A DNA stretch of 64,000 nucleotides from JAEUWI01 sp942492815 (GCA_942492815.1 OW818658.1:7068001-7132000); one strand, 5' to 3'. Counted from the stretch's first letter, positions 17,474 through 26,844 are shown. The notes: generated by a model not told the origin, from the sequence alone. Numbers and translations: made by a program.

Positions 17474-18697
17474 TTGGACCCACAGACAGCAACCGTAGCT
17501 TCACGGAGCCGCGCCCGGCGGGGGTTCAAAAAGTTCTTCGTGCTTTTCATCCTGATAGGCGCCGGTGGCGGTCTCGCCTGGCTCATCCATACGGGTCGGG
17601 TGGCCACGCTGGGAAGCGCGCCCGCACTTCGGGAGGAACTGCCCGCACCGGTGGAGGTCGCCGCCATCGAGCGGGGCCCCATCGTGTTTCGTCGCACCTT
17701 CAGCGGGACCCTGGAGGCCACAGCGGAGTTCATGGTGGCGCCGAAGATCAGCGGGCGCATCGAGCGACTCGCGGTGGATCTGGCGGACTCGGTGACGCGC
17801 GGCCAACTGGTAGTGGAGTTGGATGACCGGGAATATGTGCAGGCGGTGGCGCAGGCCGACGCCGATCTTGCCGTGGCCCGGGCGACGCTGGCGGAAGCGA
17901 ACAGCACGCTGGATATAGCCCAGCGCGAGCTGGCCCGGGTGGAGACGCTCCGGGAGCGGGGGATCGCATCGGAATCTCAATTTGACGCCGCCAAAACGGA
18001 GCAGCTCGCGGGCCAGGCCCGCTTGGAAGTGGCCCGCGCCCAGATGCAGCGGGCGGAATCGTCGCTGGAGTCCGCGAAGATACGACTCGCCTATACTCAG
18101 GTGAACGTCGAATGGACCGAGGGCAGCGAGCAACGCGTGGTGGCGGAGCGCTTCGTAGACGAGGGGGACACGGTGTCCGCGAACACGCCGATTCTCGCAA
18201 TCGTGGAGCTGTCGCCGATCACGGGCGTGATCCACGTTACCGAATCGGATTATGCGCGCTTCCACGAAGGTCAGACGGCGACCCTGGCGACCGACGCCTA
18301 TCCCGGTGAAACCTTTAACGGACAGGTGGCGCGGATTGCACCCATCTTCCAGCAGACTTCGCGCCAGGCGCGGGTGGAGCTGGCCATCGACAATCCCGAC
18401 CAGCGGCTGAAGCCGGGCATGTTTATCCGGGTGACGCTGGAACTGGCCCGGGCGGAAGATGCGACGATCATCCCTGAGGCGGCTATCGCCACGCGTGGCG
18501 ACGTGGCGGGTGTATTCGTGGTGGACGAAGCGGGCACGAAGGTGACCTGGCGGCCCATCACCACGGGCCTGCGGGAAGGCGGTCGCGTTCAGGTGGAGGG
18601 CGAAGGCCTCACCGGGCGGGTGGTCACCCTGGGGCAGCAGTTGATCGAAGATGGGTCGGTGGTGACCATCGCGGCGGAATTGGGAGCGGGCGAATGA
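17474..18697 (+). CDS. RND efflux periplasmic adaptor subunit
   Basis: Membrane fusion protein of 407 residues for the RND pump encoded directly downstream. It has an N-terminal anchor (FFVLFILIGAGGGLAWLI), lipoyl half TFSGTLEATAEFMVAPKISG, an alpha hairpin about residues 110-190, then beta-barrel domains with TDAYPGETFNGQVARIAP and the membrane-proximal domain. The start is TTG at 17474 with GGGAG eight bases upstream. The stop overlaps the pump start by four bases (ATGA), so expression is coupled. The 266-bp gap to the divergent sulfatase gene should hold both promoters; none was convincing by eye. Confidence 0.9.
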   Translation: MDPQTATVASRSRARRGFKKFFVLFILIGAGGGLAWLIHTGRVATLGSAPALREELPAPVEVAAIERGPIVFRRTFSGTLEATAEFMVAPKISGRIERLAVDLADSVTRGQLVVELDDREYVQAVAQADADLAVARATLAEANSTLDIAQRELARVETLRERGIASESQFDAAKTEQLAGQARLEVARAQMQRAESSLESAKIRLAYTQVNVEWTEGSEQRVVAERFVDEGDTVSANTPILAIVELSPITGVIHVTESDYARFHEGQTATLATDAYPGETFNGQVARIAPIFQQTSRQARVELAIDNPDQRLKPGMFIRVTLELARAEDATIIPEAAIATRGDVAGVFVVDEAGTKVTWRPITTGLREGGRVQVEGEGLTGRVVTLGQQLIEDGSVVTIAAELGAGE

Positions 18698-21600
18698 ACC
18701 TGCCCCGTTTCAGCGTGCGGCGGCCCATTCTGACGAGCATGGTCACGCTCATTATCGTGATCCTCGGCGGTGTTTCGCTGGAGCGGCTGCAGATCGATCT
18801 GTTGCCGAATATCGAGATGCCGACGGCGTCGGTGGGCACATCCTACGAGGGCGCGAGCCCCGAAGTGATAGAGCAGCGGATCACCCAGTTCATCGAAGAG
18901 ATCGTGGCGACGACGCCCGGGGTTGAGGAGCTCAGCTCCAGTTCCAACGAAGGGGATAGCCGCGTCAGCGTCACCTTCGCCTGGGGCACGGATATCGATC
19001 TGGCGACCCTCGACATGCAGGGGCGCATCGAGGATGAAATCAGCGAACTGCCCGACGATATTACCCGGCCCCGAGTGCGCAAGTTCGACATCGCGAGCTT
19101 CCCCGTGGTGATTCTGGGCGTTCAGGGCGATCTGGATCCGGTAGAACTCACCACGCTCATCGAGGATCAGTTGCGTTACCGCTTCGGGCGCGTGCCCGGC
19201 GTGGCCCAGGTGGACCTCTGGGGCGGCTTTGATCGGGAGGTGCGCATCGAGCTCGATCCCGAAAAGATCAATGCGCTCGACGTGCCGCTGAATCAGGTGC
19301 TCGATGCGGTGCGCAGCGCAAACCTGGATCTGCCCGCCGGAAAGATCGTGCAGGGTACCCACGAGGTCATGCTGCGCGCGCCGTCCCAGTTTGCCGATCT
19401 CGATCAGATCCGCGACACCGTGGTCACCATGCAGGAAGGCGTCCCGATTACCATTGGCCAGATCGCCAATGTGCTCGACACCTACGAGAAGCAATCGGAG
19501 ACGGAACGCTTCAACGGCCACCGGGGTATCCGCGTGGCGATCCGGAAGCAGGCCGGGGCCAATACGGTGGAAGTGGCCAGCGCGGTGCTGAAGGAGGTGG
19601 AGGCCGTCAACAAGGCCTTTCCCCAGATCGAGGTGATCGCGGTAGCCAACCAGGGCAACTTTATTGAGCGGTCCATCGACAACGTGGCCAATTCGGTGAT
19701 CTACGGCGGCGGGCTGGCGGTCATCGTGCTGTTGTTTTTCCTGCGCAACTTGCGCAGCACGATCGTCATCTCGCTCGCGATCCCCATCTCCATCATCGCC
19801 ACCTTTGCCTTGATCTATTTCGGCGGTTTTACCCTGAACCTCATGACCCTGGGCGGCCTGGCGCTGGGCGTGGGCATGATGGTGGACAACTCCATCGTGG
19901 TGCTGGAGAACATCTTCCGGCGGCGCGACGAGCTCCACGAAGACAAGATGGACGCGGCCATTCGCGGCGCGGGCGAGGTGGCCGCGGCGGTCGTGGCCAG
20001 TACCGTGACGACCTTGGTCATATTCCTTCCCCTGATTTTCGTGCGCGGCGTCTCTGGCATTCTCTTCCAGGAACTGGCCTACGTTATCGTCTTTTCACTG
20101 CTTTGCTCGCTTCTCGTGGCGCTGAGTCTGGTGCCCATGCTGGCTTCCAAGTTGGTGGAGTCGCCCGAGGAGCGCCACCACCAGTACGAGAGCAAGCCAA
20201 CCTGGATCGGCTGGCTCTCCGATTCCAGCGAGGGATTGTTCAACCGGCTGGACAGCGCCTATCGGGATCTTCTCCGCGTAGTGTTGCGCCACCGGGGCTT
20301 CACAATCTTCACGGCGGTGGCGGCGCTGGCGGCAAGCCTGATGCTGCTCCCCATGATCGGCACGGAGTTCATGCCCCCAAGCGACGAGGGCGAGGTTCGT
20401 GTGGAAGGCGAAATGGAGGTGGGCACGCGGCTCGAAATTGTCGACGCGCAGGCCCGCAAGATGGAAGCGATCGTGACACCGGCGGTGCCGGAGGCGATCT
20501 CGGTCATTACGGAGGCGAGCGACAGCGGCGATGCGGAGGTGCGCCTTTCTCTGGTTCCGGCCATGGAGCGGACCCGAACCAACGTCGAGATCGCGGACGA
20601 TCTGCGCGAGCGGCTGGCGGGAAAGATTCCGGGAATGGAAGTGCGCGTCACCGCGCCGCAGGGGCAGTTTCTCCTGGAACGTATCATCGGCGGAACCGAT
20701 GGTATCGAGGTGGAAATTCGCGGGTATGACCTGAAAACGCTGGACCTGCTCGCCGACCGGGTCGCGGATGCAATCAAGAAAGTGCCGGGCATCGCCGATA
20801 TCGACTCCGGCCGCGACGACGGCCTTCCGCAGCAGGAGATCAGCGTCGATCGCGACAAGGCCGCGGATCTGGGTTTCAGCGTTCGGGACGTGGCCCAGGC
20901 GATCGAAACGGCCTTCGCCGGGACCCAGGCGGGGGAATTCAGAAGCGGCGGAAATTCCTACCGGATTCTGGTTCAGTTTCGCGATGCCGAGCTGCTGAGC
21001 ATAGACGAAGTGCTGAACCTGACATTGACTTCACCCTCCGGCGAGCGGGTCTCGCTGCGAAACTTGGTCTCCGCCGAGAGCGGCCGCGGCCCCACACAGA
21101 TCGAGCGCAAGGACCAGCAGCGGATGACCACGGTCGGCGCCAATATTGCCGGGCGAGATTCGGGTTCGGTGGCCGCCGATGTGCAGAAGGTGCTGGACGG
21201 TATCGCACGCCCCGCGGGCTACGATCTGGCGGTGGCCGGGAGCTACGAGGAACAGCAGGAAGCCTTCCGCGAGTTGCTCGGCGCCATGATTCTGTCACTC
21301 GTGCTGGTTTACATGGTGATGGCCTGCCAATACGAGTCCCTGCGCGATCCCCTCGTGGTCATGTGCTCCGTGCCCCTGGCGGCCATCGGCGTGCTGGTTA
21401 CGCTCTACGCCACGAACACGACCCTCAATATCCAGTCCTACATCGGCTGCATCATGCTCGGCGGAATCGTGGTGAACAATGCCATCCTGCTCGTCGATCA
21501 GGCCGGGCAGCTTCGAACCGGAGAAGGCTGGTCCACACGCGATGCGGTGGCCGAAGCGGGACGGCGCCGCCTGCGCCCCATTCTTATGACCACGCTGACG

Positions 21601-21786
21601 ACGGTGCTTGGGCTCATCCCGCTGGCGCTCGGCATTGGCGAAGGCGCGGACGCCCAGGCCCCCCTGGCGCGTGCGGTGATCGGCGGACTTTCGAGTTCCA
21701 CATTGATCACCCTGTTGCTTATTCCGGCCGTGTACTCGCTTGCGCACCCGGAGCAGAAGGACGCAACGAACTCACCAGCAGTTTGA
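18694..21786 (+). CDS. RND-family (AcrB-like, HAE1) efflux transporter
   Basis: Inner-membrane proton-driven exporter of 1030 residues, full length for the family. The first helix RRPILTSMVTLIIVILGGVS, the central block GGLALGVGMMVDNSIVVLEN with the proton-relay Asp in TM4, and the duplicated C-terminal half with LGGIVVNNAILLVDQAG are all recognisable. The second half carries N rather than D in the equivalent motif, as is normal. Two large periplasmic loops (about residues 35-330 and 555-850) form the porter domain. It forms an operon with the adaptor and has no linked outer-membrane channel, so it must use one encoded elsewhere, possibly the TolC-like protein at 6575-8287. Its 3' end overlaps the convergent hydrolase gene by 68 bp. 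Confidence 0.95.
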   Translation: MNLPRFSVRRPILTSMVTLIIVILGGVSLERLQIDLLPNIEMPTASVGTSYEGASPEVIEQRITQFIEEIVATTPGVEELSSSSNEGDSRVSVTFAWGTDIDLATLDMQGRIEDEISELPDDITRPRVRKFDIASFPVVILGVQGDLDPVELTTLIEDQLRYRFGRVPGVAQVDLWGGFDREVRIELDPEKINALDVPLNQVLDAVRSANLDLPAGKIVQGTHEVMLRAPSQFADLDQIRDTVVTMQEGVPITIGQIANVLDTYEKQSETERFNGHRGIRVAIRKQAGANTVEVASAVLKEVEAVNKAFPQIEVIAVANQGNFIERSIDNVANSVIYGGGLAVIVLLFFLRNLRSTIVISLAIPISIIATFALIYFGGFTLNLMTLGGLALGVGMMVDNSIVVLENIFRRRDELHEDKMDAAIRGAGEVAAAVVASTVTTLVIFLPLIFVRGVSGILFQELAYVIVFSLLCSLLVALSLVPMLASKLVESPEERHHQYESKPTWIGWLSDSSEGLFNRLDSAYRDLLRVVLRHRGFTIFTAVAALAASLMLLPMIGTEFMPPSDEGEVRVEGEMEVGTRLEIVDAQARKMEAIVTPAVPEAISVITEASDSGDAEVRLSLVPAMERTRTNVEIADDLRERLAGKIPGMEVRVTAPQGQFLLERIIGGTDGIEVEIRGYDLKTLDLLADRVADAIKKVPGIADIDSGRDDGLPQQEISVDRDKAADLGFSVRDVAQAIETAFAGTQAGEFRSGGNSYRILVQFRDAELLSIDEVLNLTLTSPSGERVSLRNLVSAESGRGPTQIERKDQQRMTTVGANIAGRDSGSVAADVQKVLDGIARPAGYDLAVAGSYEEQQEAFRELLGAMILSLVLVYMVMACQYESLRDPLVVMCSVPLAAIGVLVTLYATNTTLNIQSYIGCIMLGGIVVNNAILLVDQAGQLRTGEGWSTRDAVAEAGRRRLRPILMTTLTTVLGLIPLALGIGEGADAQAPLARAVIGGLSSSTLITLLLIPAVYSLAHPEQKDATNSPAV

Positions 21787-22825
21787 ATAGGGTGTTTAGC
21801 GGCTTTTCCTTCACCGGGTGGTCCCCCAGGGTCGTGTCGTTCCAGGAGACGATCAGATCGAGCGACGGAATGACCGCCAGGCCCCGCTGGCCGTTCTTAT
21901 GGCCGAGCGCGCAGAAGGTGTCCTCCGGCGCGTCGGGCCAGTTGCGTGCGCCGTCGCGGTCCACGCCATTGATCCACCAGAGCCAACTGTAGCTGCCGAA
22001 GTGGTCCGTCTGGTCGTTCGGAATCTTCTCCGAGCCCAGGCTGCGCTGATCGGGGATCATCTCGCTGACGGCGCGGGCGGTGCGCGGCAGGGCGGCGGGC
22101 AGGGGGGTGGTCACCGCCGTGCGGGCCTGCTCTGCGCTGAGAATCTGTCGATCATGCCATAGCCCTTCGCGGAGATACAGCAGACCGAAGCGCGCAAAGT
22201 CGCGGGGGGACACGCCCAGGCGTCCACGGCGACCCTTTTCGCCAAAGGCGCTGAACGTGGGGCTGTCCTCGCATTGGAGGAGGTCGGTCAGCAGCGGCCC
22301 GAGCACGGCGTCGTCCACCGTGTCCCAGCCGTGCCCATAGACCTTGCCGAAGAGCGTGTCCGCGAAAAGGGCCATCTGCCAGTCGCAATAGTTGAAGGCG
22401 GTGCCCGGCGCTTCCGTCACACCATAACACGAAGTCTGGTTCGCCGCGTGGCGAAACGTGATGTTGCGGTCCTTGTGATCCAGCGCCGCGTTGATCTCGC
22501 CCAGGCGCGGCTCGAAGGTCACCAGAGGCGTGTCCAGACTTTCGATCTTGCCCGATTCCACCGCCATGAAGAGAAAGGTCGAGAACCAGGGCTTCACCGC
22601 AGAGGCCACATCGCCCCGCTTTGTCGCATCGCCCCACGTGTACACCATCTTGCCCCCGCGCACCACGCAGCCCCGCCCGCCAACAAAAGCGGCCATAGCG
22701 TCGAGTCCGGCGATATCGAGACCGGCCTCCGCCGGTGTGGATTCAGCCCAGTGAGCCTCGGGCCACACTTCTGCGAGGGCGGGGGAGGAAAGCAAGGCGA
22801 CGAGAAGGAGCAATCGAGTAATCAC
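21719..22825 (-). CDS. Secreted serine hydrolase, beta-lactamase/class C esterase fold
   Basis: Exported protein of 368 residues. A signal peptide (TRLLLLVALLSSPALA) follows a GTG start at 22825 with GAGGA upstream. The catalytic SxxK is probably SAVK in DVASAVKPWFSTFLF, the second-motif Tyr lies in FNYCDWQMALF, and the third region GHKNGQRGLAVIPSLD resembles the HxG block before the last strand. This layout fits the beta-lactamase-related (PF00144) group, which includes esterases and D-aminopeptidases, so resistance should not be inferred. It converges on the RND gene and overlaps it by 68 bp at the 3' ends. Confidence 0.85.
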   Translation of the reverse strand: MITRLLLLVALLSSPALAEVWPEAHWAESTPAEAGLDIAGLDAMAAFVGGRGCVVRGGKMVYTWGDATKRGDVASAVKPWFSTFLFMAVESGKIESLDTPLVTFEPRLGEINAALDHKDRNITFRHAANQTSCYGVTEAPGTAFNYCDWQMALFADTLFGKVYGHGWDTVDDAVLGPLLTDLLQCEDSPTFSAFGEKGRRGRLGVSPRDFARFGLLYLREGLWHDRQILSAEQARTAVTTPLPAALPRTARAVSEMIPDQRSLGSEKIPNDQTDHFGSYSWLWWINGVDRDGARNWPDAPEDTFCALGHKNGQRGLAVIPSLDLIVSWNDTTLGDHPVKEKPLNTLFKLLVSSLRPSAPGAQASTRPE

Positions 22826-22934
22826 GGGAATAGTCCTCAACGGTTGTGAGCGAGCAGCTAGTTTCAGAGATCCTGACCTGGTTGCAGATGGGATTGGCAC
22901 TTTTACTTCGGGCGCAACGTAATTTCGATCCGAA

Positions 22935-23141
22935 TCGTGCCACACGATCTCGCCGAAAGGCGAGTTCGAGTGCGCTGAAGGATGGTGGCCGGGGTTATGA
23001 ACATCATGTGGAGCGGTCCTTTCGAAACGGAATCCTATCCGCCGAGTCGCAAGAGGATAGGGTGAGTTCTCCTTTCATTGCCCGCAGAGGGTGAGGCTCA
23101 AGGCACTCGAACTTGCCTTTCGGCAAGGTCGTGTGGCACGA
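22935..23141. repeat. 39-bp inverted repeat pair with GNRA-capped hairpins
   Basis: Left arm 22935-22973 and right arm 23103-23141 are inverted copies with three differences in 39 positions. Each arm contains its own hairpin: CTCGCC-GAAA-GGCGAG on the left, and CTTGCC-GAAA-GGCAAG in the right copy read in the same sense. The C-G pair in one copy is T-A in the other, a compensatory change. The 129 bp between arms show no gene. Confidence 0.85.
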
Positions 23142-23174
23142 ATACATCCTTTCAACGCGGTAATATGGAACCAA

Positions 23175-23575
23175 GGTCGTGACTGGGATAAAGTTCTAAT
23201 CGTGTCGTTACATCCCCTGGGACAGGCCCATGTGTTGGCGACAGGGGCGCGGGTTGGGGTGGGCCGGGAAACTTGGATTATTTGCGCCTCGGTTGGGCTT
23301 TTCGGCACGGGTCCGTCCCCGGGGGACGTACCGCCGCACGGGCACCCGGTACACGCAACGTCATCCCGACGCCCGCTTCAGGGCCTGGTCGAGCGAATCG
23401 CACGTGTGAGCGGCGGCATGTCCCAGAGGATGTAAAGTCGGGACTCGCATAAATTCTGGTCGCAACCTTACATCCCCAGGGACAGGCCCGTGCGTTGGTG
23501 TCAGGGGCGCGGGTTGGGGTGGGCTGGGATATCTGGCGTATTTGTGCCTCGGTTGGGTTTTTCGGCACGGCTCCG
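23175..23575 (+). repeat. 260-bp direct repeat with G-quadruplex motif, left array
   Basis: Begins with GGTCGTGACTGGGATA and holds two core units of about 110 bp (first at 23214-23324) spaced exactly 260 bp apart. Each core is bounded by imperfect inverted ends (CCCCTGGGACAGGCCCGTG and, in the opposite sense, CCCCGGGGACGGACCCGTG). Inside each core is the quadruplex-type run GGGTTGGGGTGGGCCGGG (23251-23268) or GGGTTGGGGTGGGCTGGG (23511-23528). The same array is found beyond the sigma gene. Confidence 0.9.
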
Positions 23576-23654
23576 TCCCTCGAATTCACCTCCGACGACA
23601 TCGCGGTGTACTTAGGGTGAAATCACACCTGAAACCCGGCAGAATGGAACCAAC

Positions 23655-26468
23655 ATGAACACATCCGACTCAGCCCTGCTCGAACGATGGATTGCCCGGC
23701 GCGACCCGGAGGCGATGGCGCTCATCGTCTCGCGTTACTCGGGAATGGTCTATGCCACCTGCAAGCGCGTCACGCGCAATGCCGCCGACGCGGAGGATAT
23801 CGCCCAGGAGTGCTTCCTGAAGCTCTCCTCGGTCCAGCGCGCGGGAACGTCCCTCGCGGGGCTCCTCCACACGATCGCCACGCGCCTGTCGCTGAACAAG
23901 GCAAGGGGCGACGCCCGCCGCCGCGCGCGGGAAGCGGAATACACGGCGCTGCACGGCGGTGTGGAAGACGCGACCTGGGACGACATCCAGCCCTTGATTG
24001 ACGAGGCCATCGCCGCCTTGCCCGAGGACCGGAGCACCGTCATCATTCGGCATTTTCTTCGTGGAGAAACACACGGAGAAATCGCGGACGATCTCGGCCT
24101 GACCCGCGCGGCGGTGTCCAAGCGCGTGGCCAAGGGGGTGGAGGAAGTGCGCGAGGCGCTGCGCAGGCGCGGCGTGATCGCGTCGGTTGCATCGCTTGGG
24201 GCAATGCTGGCCGCTGCGGGCGCGGAGGCGGTGCCGATCGCGTTGACGGAATCGCTGGGTCGGCTGGCCGTGAGCGGCGCGGGGCGAACGGGAACACACT
24301 GGGCTGCGGCTGGAGGCATGGCGTGGGGGAAAGTGGCGGCGGTGTGCTTGATCGCTGCGGGAATTGGAGTCTTCGCCTGGCGCGCGAAGGACACAAAAAC
24401 AGGGACAGTCGGGGAGCAACGGGCTGCGGCAACAGGGACTAACAACGAGTTGGTGGGCGAGGCTCAGGACGAAGGTCTAGCAATGCCCGCTCACGCGCGG
24501 CCCGATGATACCCAGGCCGAAGCAACGGCCGTTTTGGACAAACTGCCTCGCGGTCAAGGCAAGCTGACGGCCTACGTCTCGGACCGCACCGGACTACCCG
24601 CTGCGGGCGTAGTGGTCACGTTGGCGCATGAGGATTCAGAACGCGTATTGACGGACGGCGTAAGCGATGGGCATGGAATGCTCGTGTTCGAGGAACTCAC
24701 TTGGGGTAAGTATCTCTTGCGCGCGGTGCAGGGAAAATCCGCCGCGCGGGCTGCCGTCACGCTGAGTGCGGAATGGCCAACGGCGCAAGGGGAGCTGCTT
24801 CTAAAGCCGGGCGGTGACATTCGCGGCACGGTGGCGGCTTCGGACGGCGCGCCCGTACCCGGTGCCGCTGTGCAACTGATGAATGCCGATAGAAACAGCG
24901 AAGCGCCCGCGATGACGGAGACGGACGAAACCGGCGCGTTCCTGTTGGAGGCAATCCCGCTCGGTCAATATCGGGTGCGGGTTGTCGCGGTGGGATTTGC
25001 CCCTGCGCTGACGGAAGAAGTTCGCATCGACTCTGCGCCGCTGACGATAGCGTTATCGCGCGGCGGCACGCTGGAGGGCCTGGTGCGCGTTGCGAGTTCA
25101 GGGTTGCCTGCACCAGGCGTCGCGTTGAAGTTAAGCGATTCCCAGTTTGAAGGATTGGAGCGAAGTATCACCACCGATGGGCATGGTCGCTTTCGCGAGG
25201 ACACCCTCCCTTCCGGATCATGCTATGTTGTAAGCACCGACGAGCGCTACGCGTTCAATCCCGCCCGCGCCGAAGTTGTGCTGGCGAATGATCGGGTGGA
25301 GCGCGCGGAGTTTACATTGGAAGAGGGCGCGCAAGTGTCCGGGACAATCACGGACGGCGCGACGGGCGAGCCGCTTGCCGGGGCGGTGGTCTTTGCGGAG
25401 GATCAGCCTTCCCTGACGTATTACTGGAAATCGGCACCTACCGGGCCTGACGGACGATATCTCCTCAGCGGATTGGCTGCGGGCGCGTGCGAAATCAGCG
25501 TTCGAAAATATCCGCCGCGCTACACGGCGTTGGGGGATGACATCCGCGCGTTGCTGCAACTTCAGCCGGGTCAGGTACACGAAGGTTTGGATTTTCAGTT
25601 CAAGCAAGGCGCACTGGTGGAGGGCGCAGTGGTGGACGAGACTGGTGAGCCGGTGCCTCGGGCGCGGGTCAAGATAGACATTATCCGTCCGGGCGAGGAG
25701 CCGAGGCAAGGGGACACGGATGCGTTCACCGATGCCTCGGGCGCATTTTTCTTCGCGGATGTGGGCCGGGTGGGCGCGTCGATGAGTAGCGACGGCGTGA
25801 TCGAATATCGTAGGGAAGGCGCGCAAGTGGCGCTGCGTGCGGAGTATAGAGATTTTCGAAGTGAAGATATGGAACCAGTGGTTTTGCCGGCGGAAGGTAT
25901 CCGCGGAATAACACTGCGTCTGATAGCCGCGAATTCTGGCGCAATCTCCGGCTATGCGGTGGACGAAACCGGGGAGCCCGCGAAGGCCATGCTCCTATTT
26001 GATGGGATGGATGGGTCGCATCGTGGGTTTGGACTAGCCCGAAGCGAGGTGGACGGTTTCTTTCTGGTCGACAATCTCCAAGCGGGGCGCTACGGCTTGC
26101 GGATCGATCCGAGCGACGACTACGAGCGAATTATTGAGTTGGGGGCGGGACAGCGGATTGTCGATCTTCGTGTCGTGGTGCCGGGGTTCCCGAAGATTAC
26201 GGGGCGCGTGACCGACGCGGAAGGCCAACCTGTGCCTCGTGTGGAGGTTTCTGCCCTCATGCCCGGAATAGACCACCCTATGGAGAGCACGTCCACCGAT
26301 AAGGATGGCAGGTTTTCGCTAACGGTCTCAGAAGAAGGAAAATACTTGATCATGGCTGTAGCTTTTGGCCTGGATGGCGCAAGCTGGCAGGGTGCGGCCG
26401 CGGCGGGTGATGATATAGAGATAGTGTTGGCTCCGCCGAGCGATCAAGAGACTGACCTGGAGCAGTGA
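23655..26468 (+). CDS. ECF sigma factor fused to a membrane segment and seven carboxypeptidase-regulatory-like domains
   Basis: Protein of 937 residues. Region sigma-2 spans about 22-90 (NAADAEDIAQECFLKL) and sigma-4 about 118-170 (LPEDRSTVIIRHF then GETHGEIADDLGLT and RAAVSKRVAKG), both intact. A hydrophobic Ala-rich linker (174-197) precedes a transmembrane helix near 226-243 (GKVAAVCLIAAGIGVFAW). From about residue 300 onward there are seven beta-sandwich repeats of carboxypeptidase regulatory type, with motifs such as GTVAASDGAPVPGAAVQL, GAVVDETGEPVPRARVKI and GRVTDAEGQPVPRVEVSA. The layout suggests a cytoplasmic sigma factor tethered to an extracytoplasmic sensor, replacing a separate anti-sigma factor. 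Similar linker-TM extensions occur in planctomycete ECF groups. No anti-sigma gene adjoins it. Confidence 0.88.
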   Translation: MNTSDSALLERWIARRDPEAMALIVSRYSGMVYATCKRVTRNAADAEDIAQECFLKLSSVQRAGTSLAGLLHTIATRLSLNKARGDARRRAREAEYTALHGGVEDATWDDIQPLIDEAIAALPEDRSTVIIRHFLRGETHGEIADDLGLTRAAVSKRVAKGVEEVREALRRRGVIASVASLGAMLAAAGAEAVPIALTESLGRLAVSGAGRTGTHWAAAGGMAWGKVAAVCLIAAGIGVFAWRAKDTKTGTVGEQRAAATGTNNELVGEAQDEGLAMPAHARPDDTQAEATAVLDKLPRGQGKLTAYVSDRTGLPAAGVVVTLAHEDSERVLTDGVSDGHGMLVFEELTWGKYLLRAVQGKSAARAAVTLSAEWPTAQGELLLKPGGDIRGTVAASDGAPVPGAAVQLMNADRNSEAPAMTETDETGAFLLEAIPLGQYRVRVVAVGFAPALTEEVRIDSAPLTIALSRGGTLEGLVRVASSGLPAPGVALKLSDSQFEGLERSITTDGHGRFREDTLPSGSCYVVSTDERYAFNPARAEVVLANDRVERAEFTLEEGAQVSGTITDGATGEPLAGAVVFAEDQPSLTYYWKSAPTGPDGRYLLSGLAAGACEISVRKYPPRYTALGDDIRALLQLQPGQVHEGLDFQFKQGALVEGAVVDETGEPVPRARVKIDIIRPGEEPRQGDTDAFTDASGAFFFADVGRVGASMSSDGVIEYRREGAQVALRAEYRDFRSEDMEPVVLPAEGIRGITLRLIAANSGAISGYAVDETGEPAKAMLLFDGMDGSHRGFGLARSEVDGFFLVDNLQAGRYGLRIDPSDDYERIIELGAGQRIVDLRVVVPGFPKITGRVTDAEGQPVPRVEVSALMPGIDHPMESTSTDKDGRFSLTVSEEGKYLIMAVAFGLDGASWQGAAAAGDDIEIVLAPPSDQETDLEQ

Positions 26469-26632
26469 CGTGGAATCCCGGCGAAATTCGACCTGCGAAA
26501 GGACTCAAAGCCGGGTACGTGCTCGCGCAGTCTGGGGCTGTACTGATCGATTTGGGGGCGCGACGTCATTGCCAACCGGGCCATGCCCGAATGACTTATG
26601 GACTTCACCTGGGAGATCCGAGGGTGATCCCG

Positions 26633-26844
26633 GGGTGCCACCTCAATCGAGCAACGCTCGTTTGGGTGTCACGAGGGACGAAAGCAACACCCACAATAGA
26701 GCCTGGATCCGGCTTGTGCACTCGGGCCGGGCCTTGGAAACTGTTGTAGCCTGTAGCAACCAGGCACTTCTAAGCTAGATCGTGGTATCCGGTTGCCGCC
26801 GATCAAGGCACCCAAACGAGCGTTGCTCGATTGAGGTGGCACCC
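26633..26844. repeat. Perfect 36-bp inverted repeat pair
   Basis: Arms 26633-26668 and 26809-26844 are exact reverse complements over 36 bp. Each arm begins or ends with GGTGCCACCTCAATCGAGC and contains a small palindrome GAGC-AAC-GCTC. The 140 bp between arms carry no credible gene. The perfect identity suggests recent origin, active maintenance or gene conversion. Confidence 0.9.

Larger units (their letters stand above)
22826..23654. other. 829-bp intergenic region upstream of the sigma-factor gene
   Basis: No supported gene. It contains a 39-bp inverted pair (22935-23141) and two units of a 260-bp direct repeat (23175-23575). The rest is unassigned. The sigma-factor promoter must lie within or after the repeats. 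Confidence 0.6.

Noticed and set aside
21719..22825. Serine hydrolase as an antibiotic-resistance beta-lactamase
   Set aside because: Only the fold-level SxxK and related motifs are visible; the wider family is dominated by esterases and peptidases.
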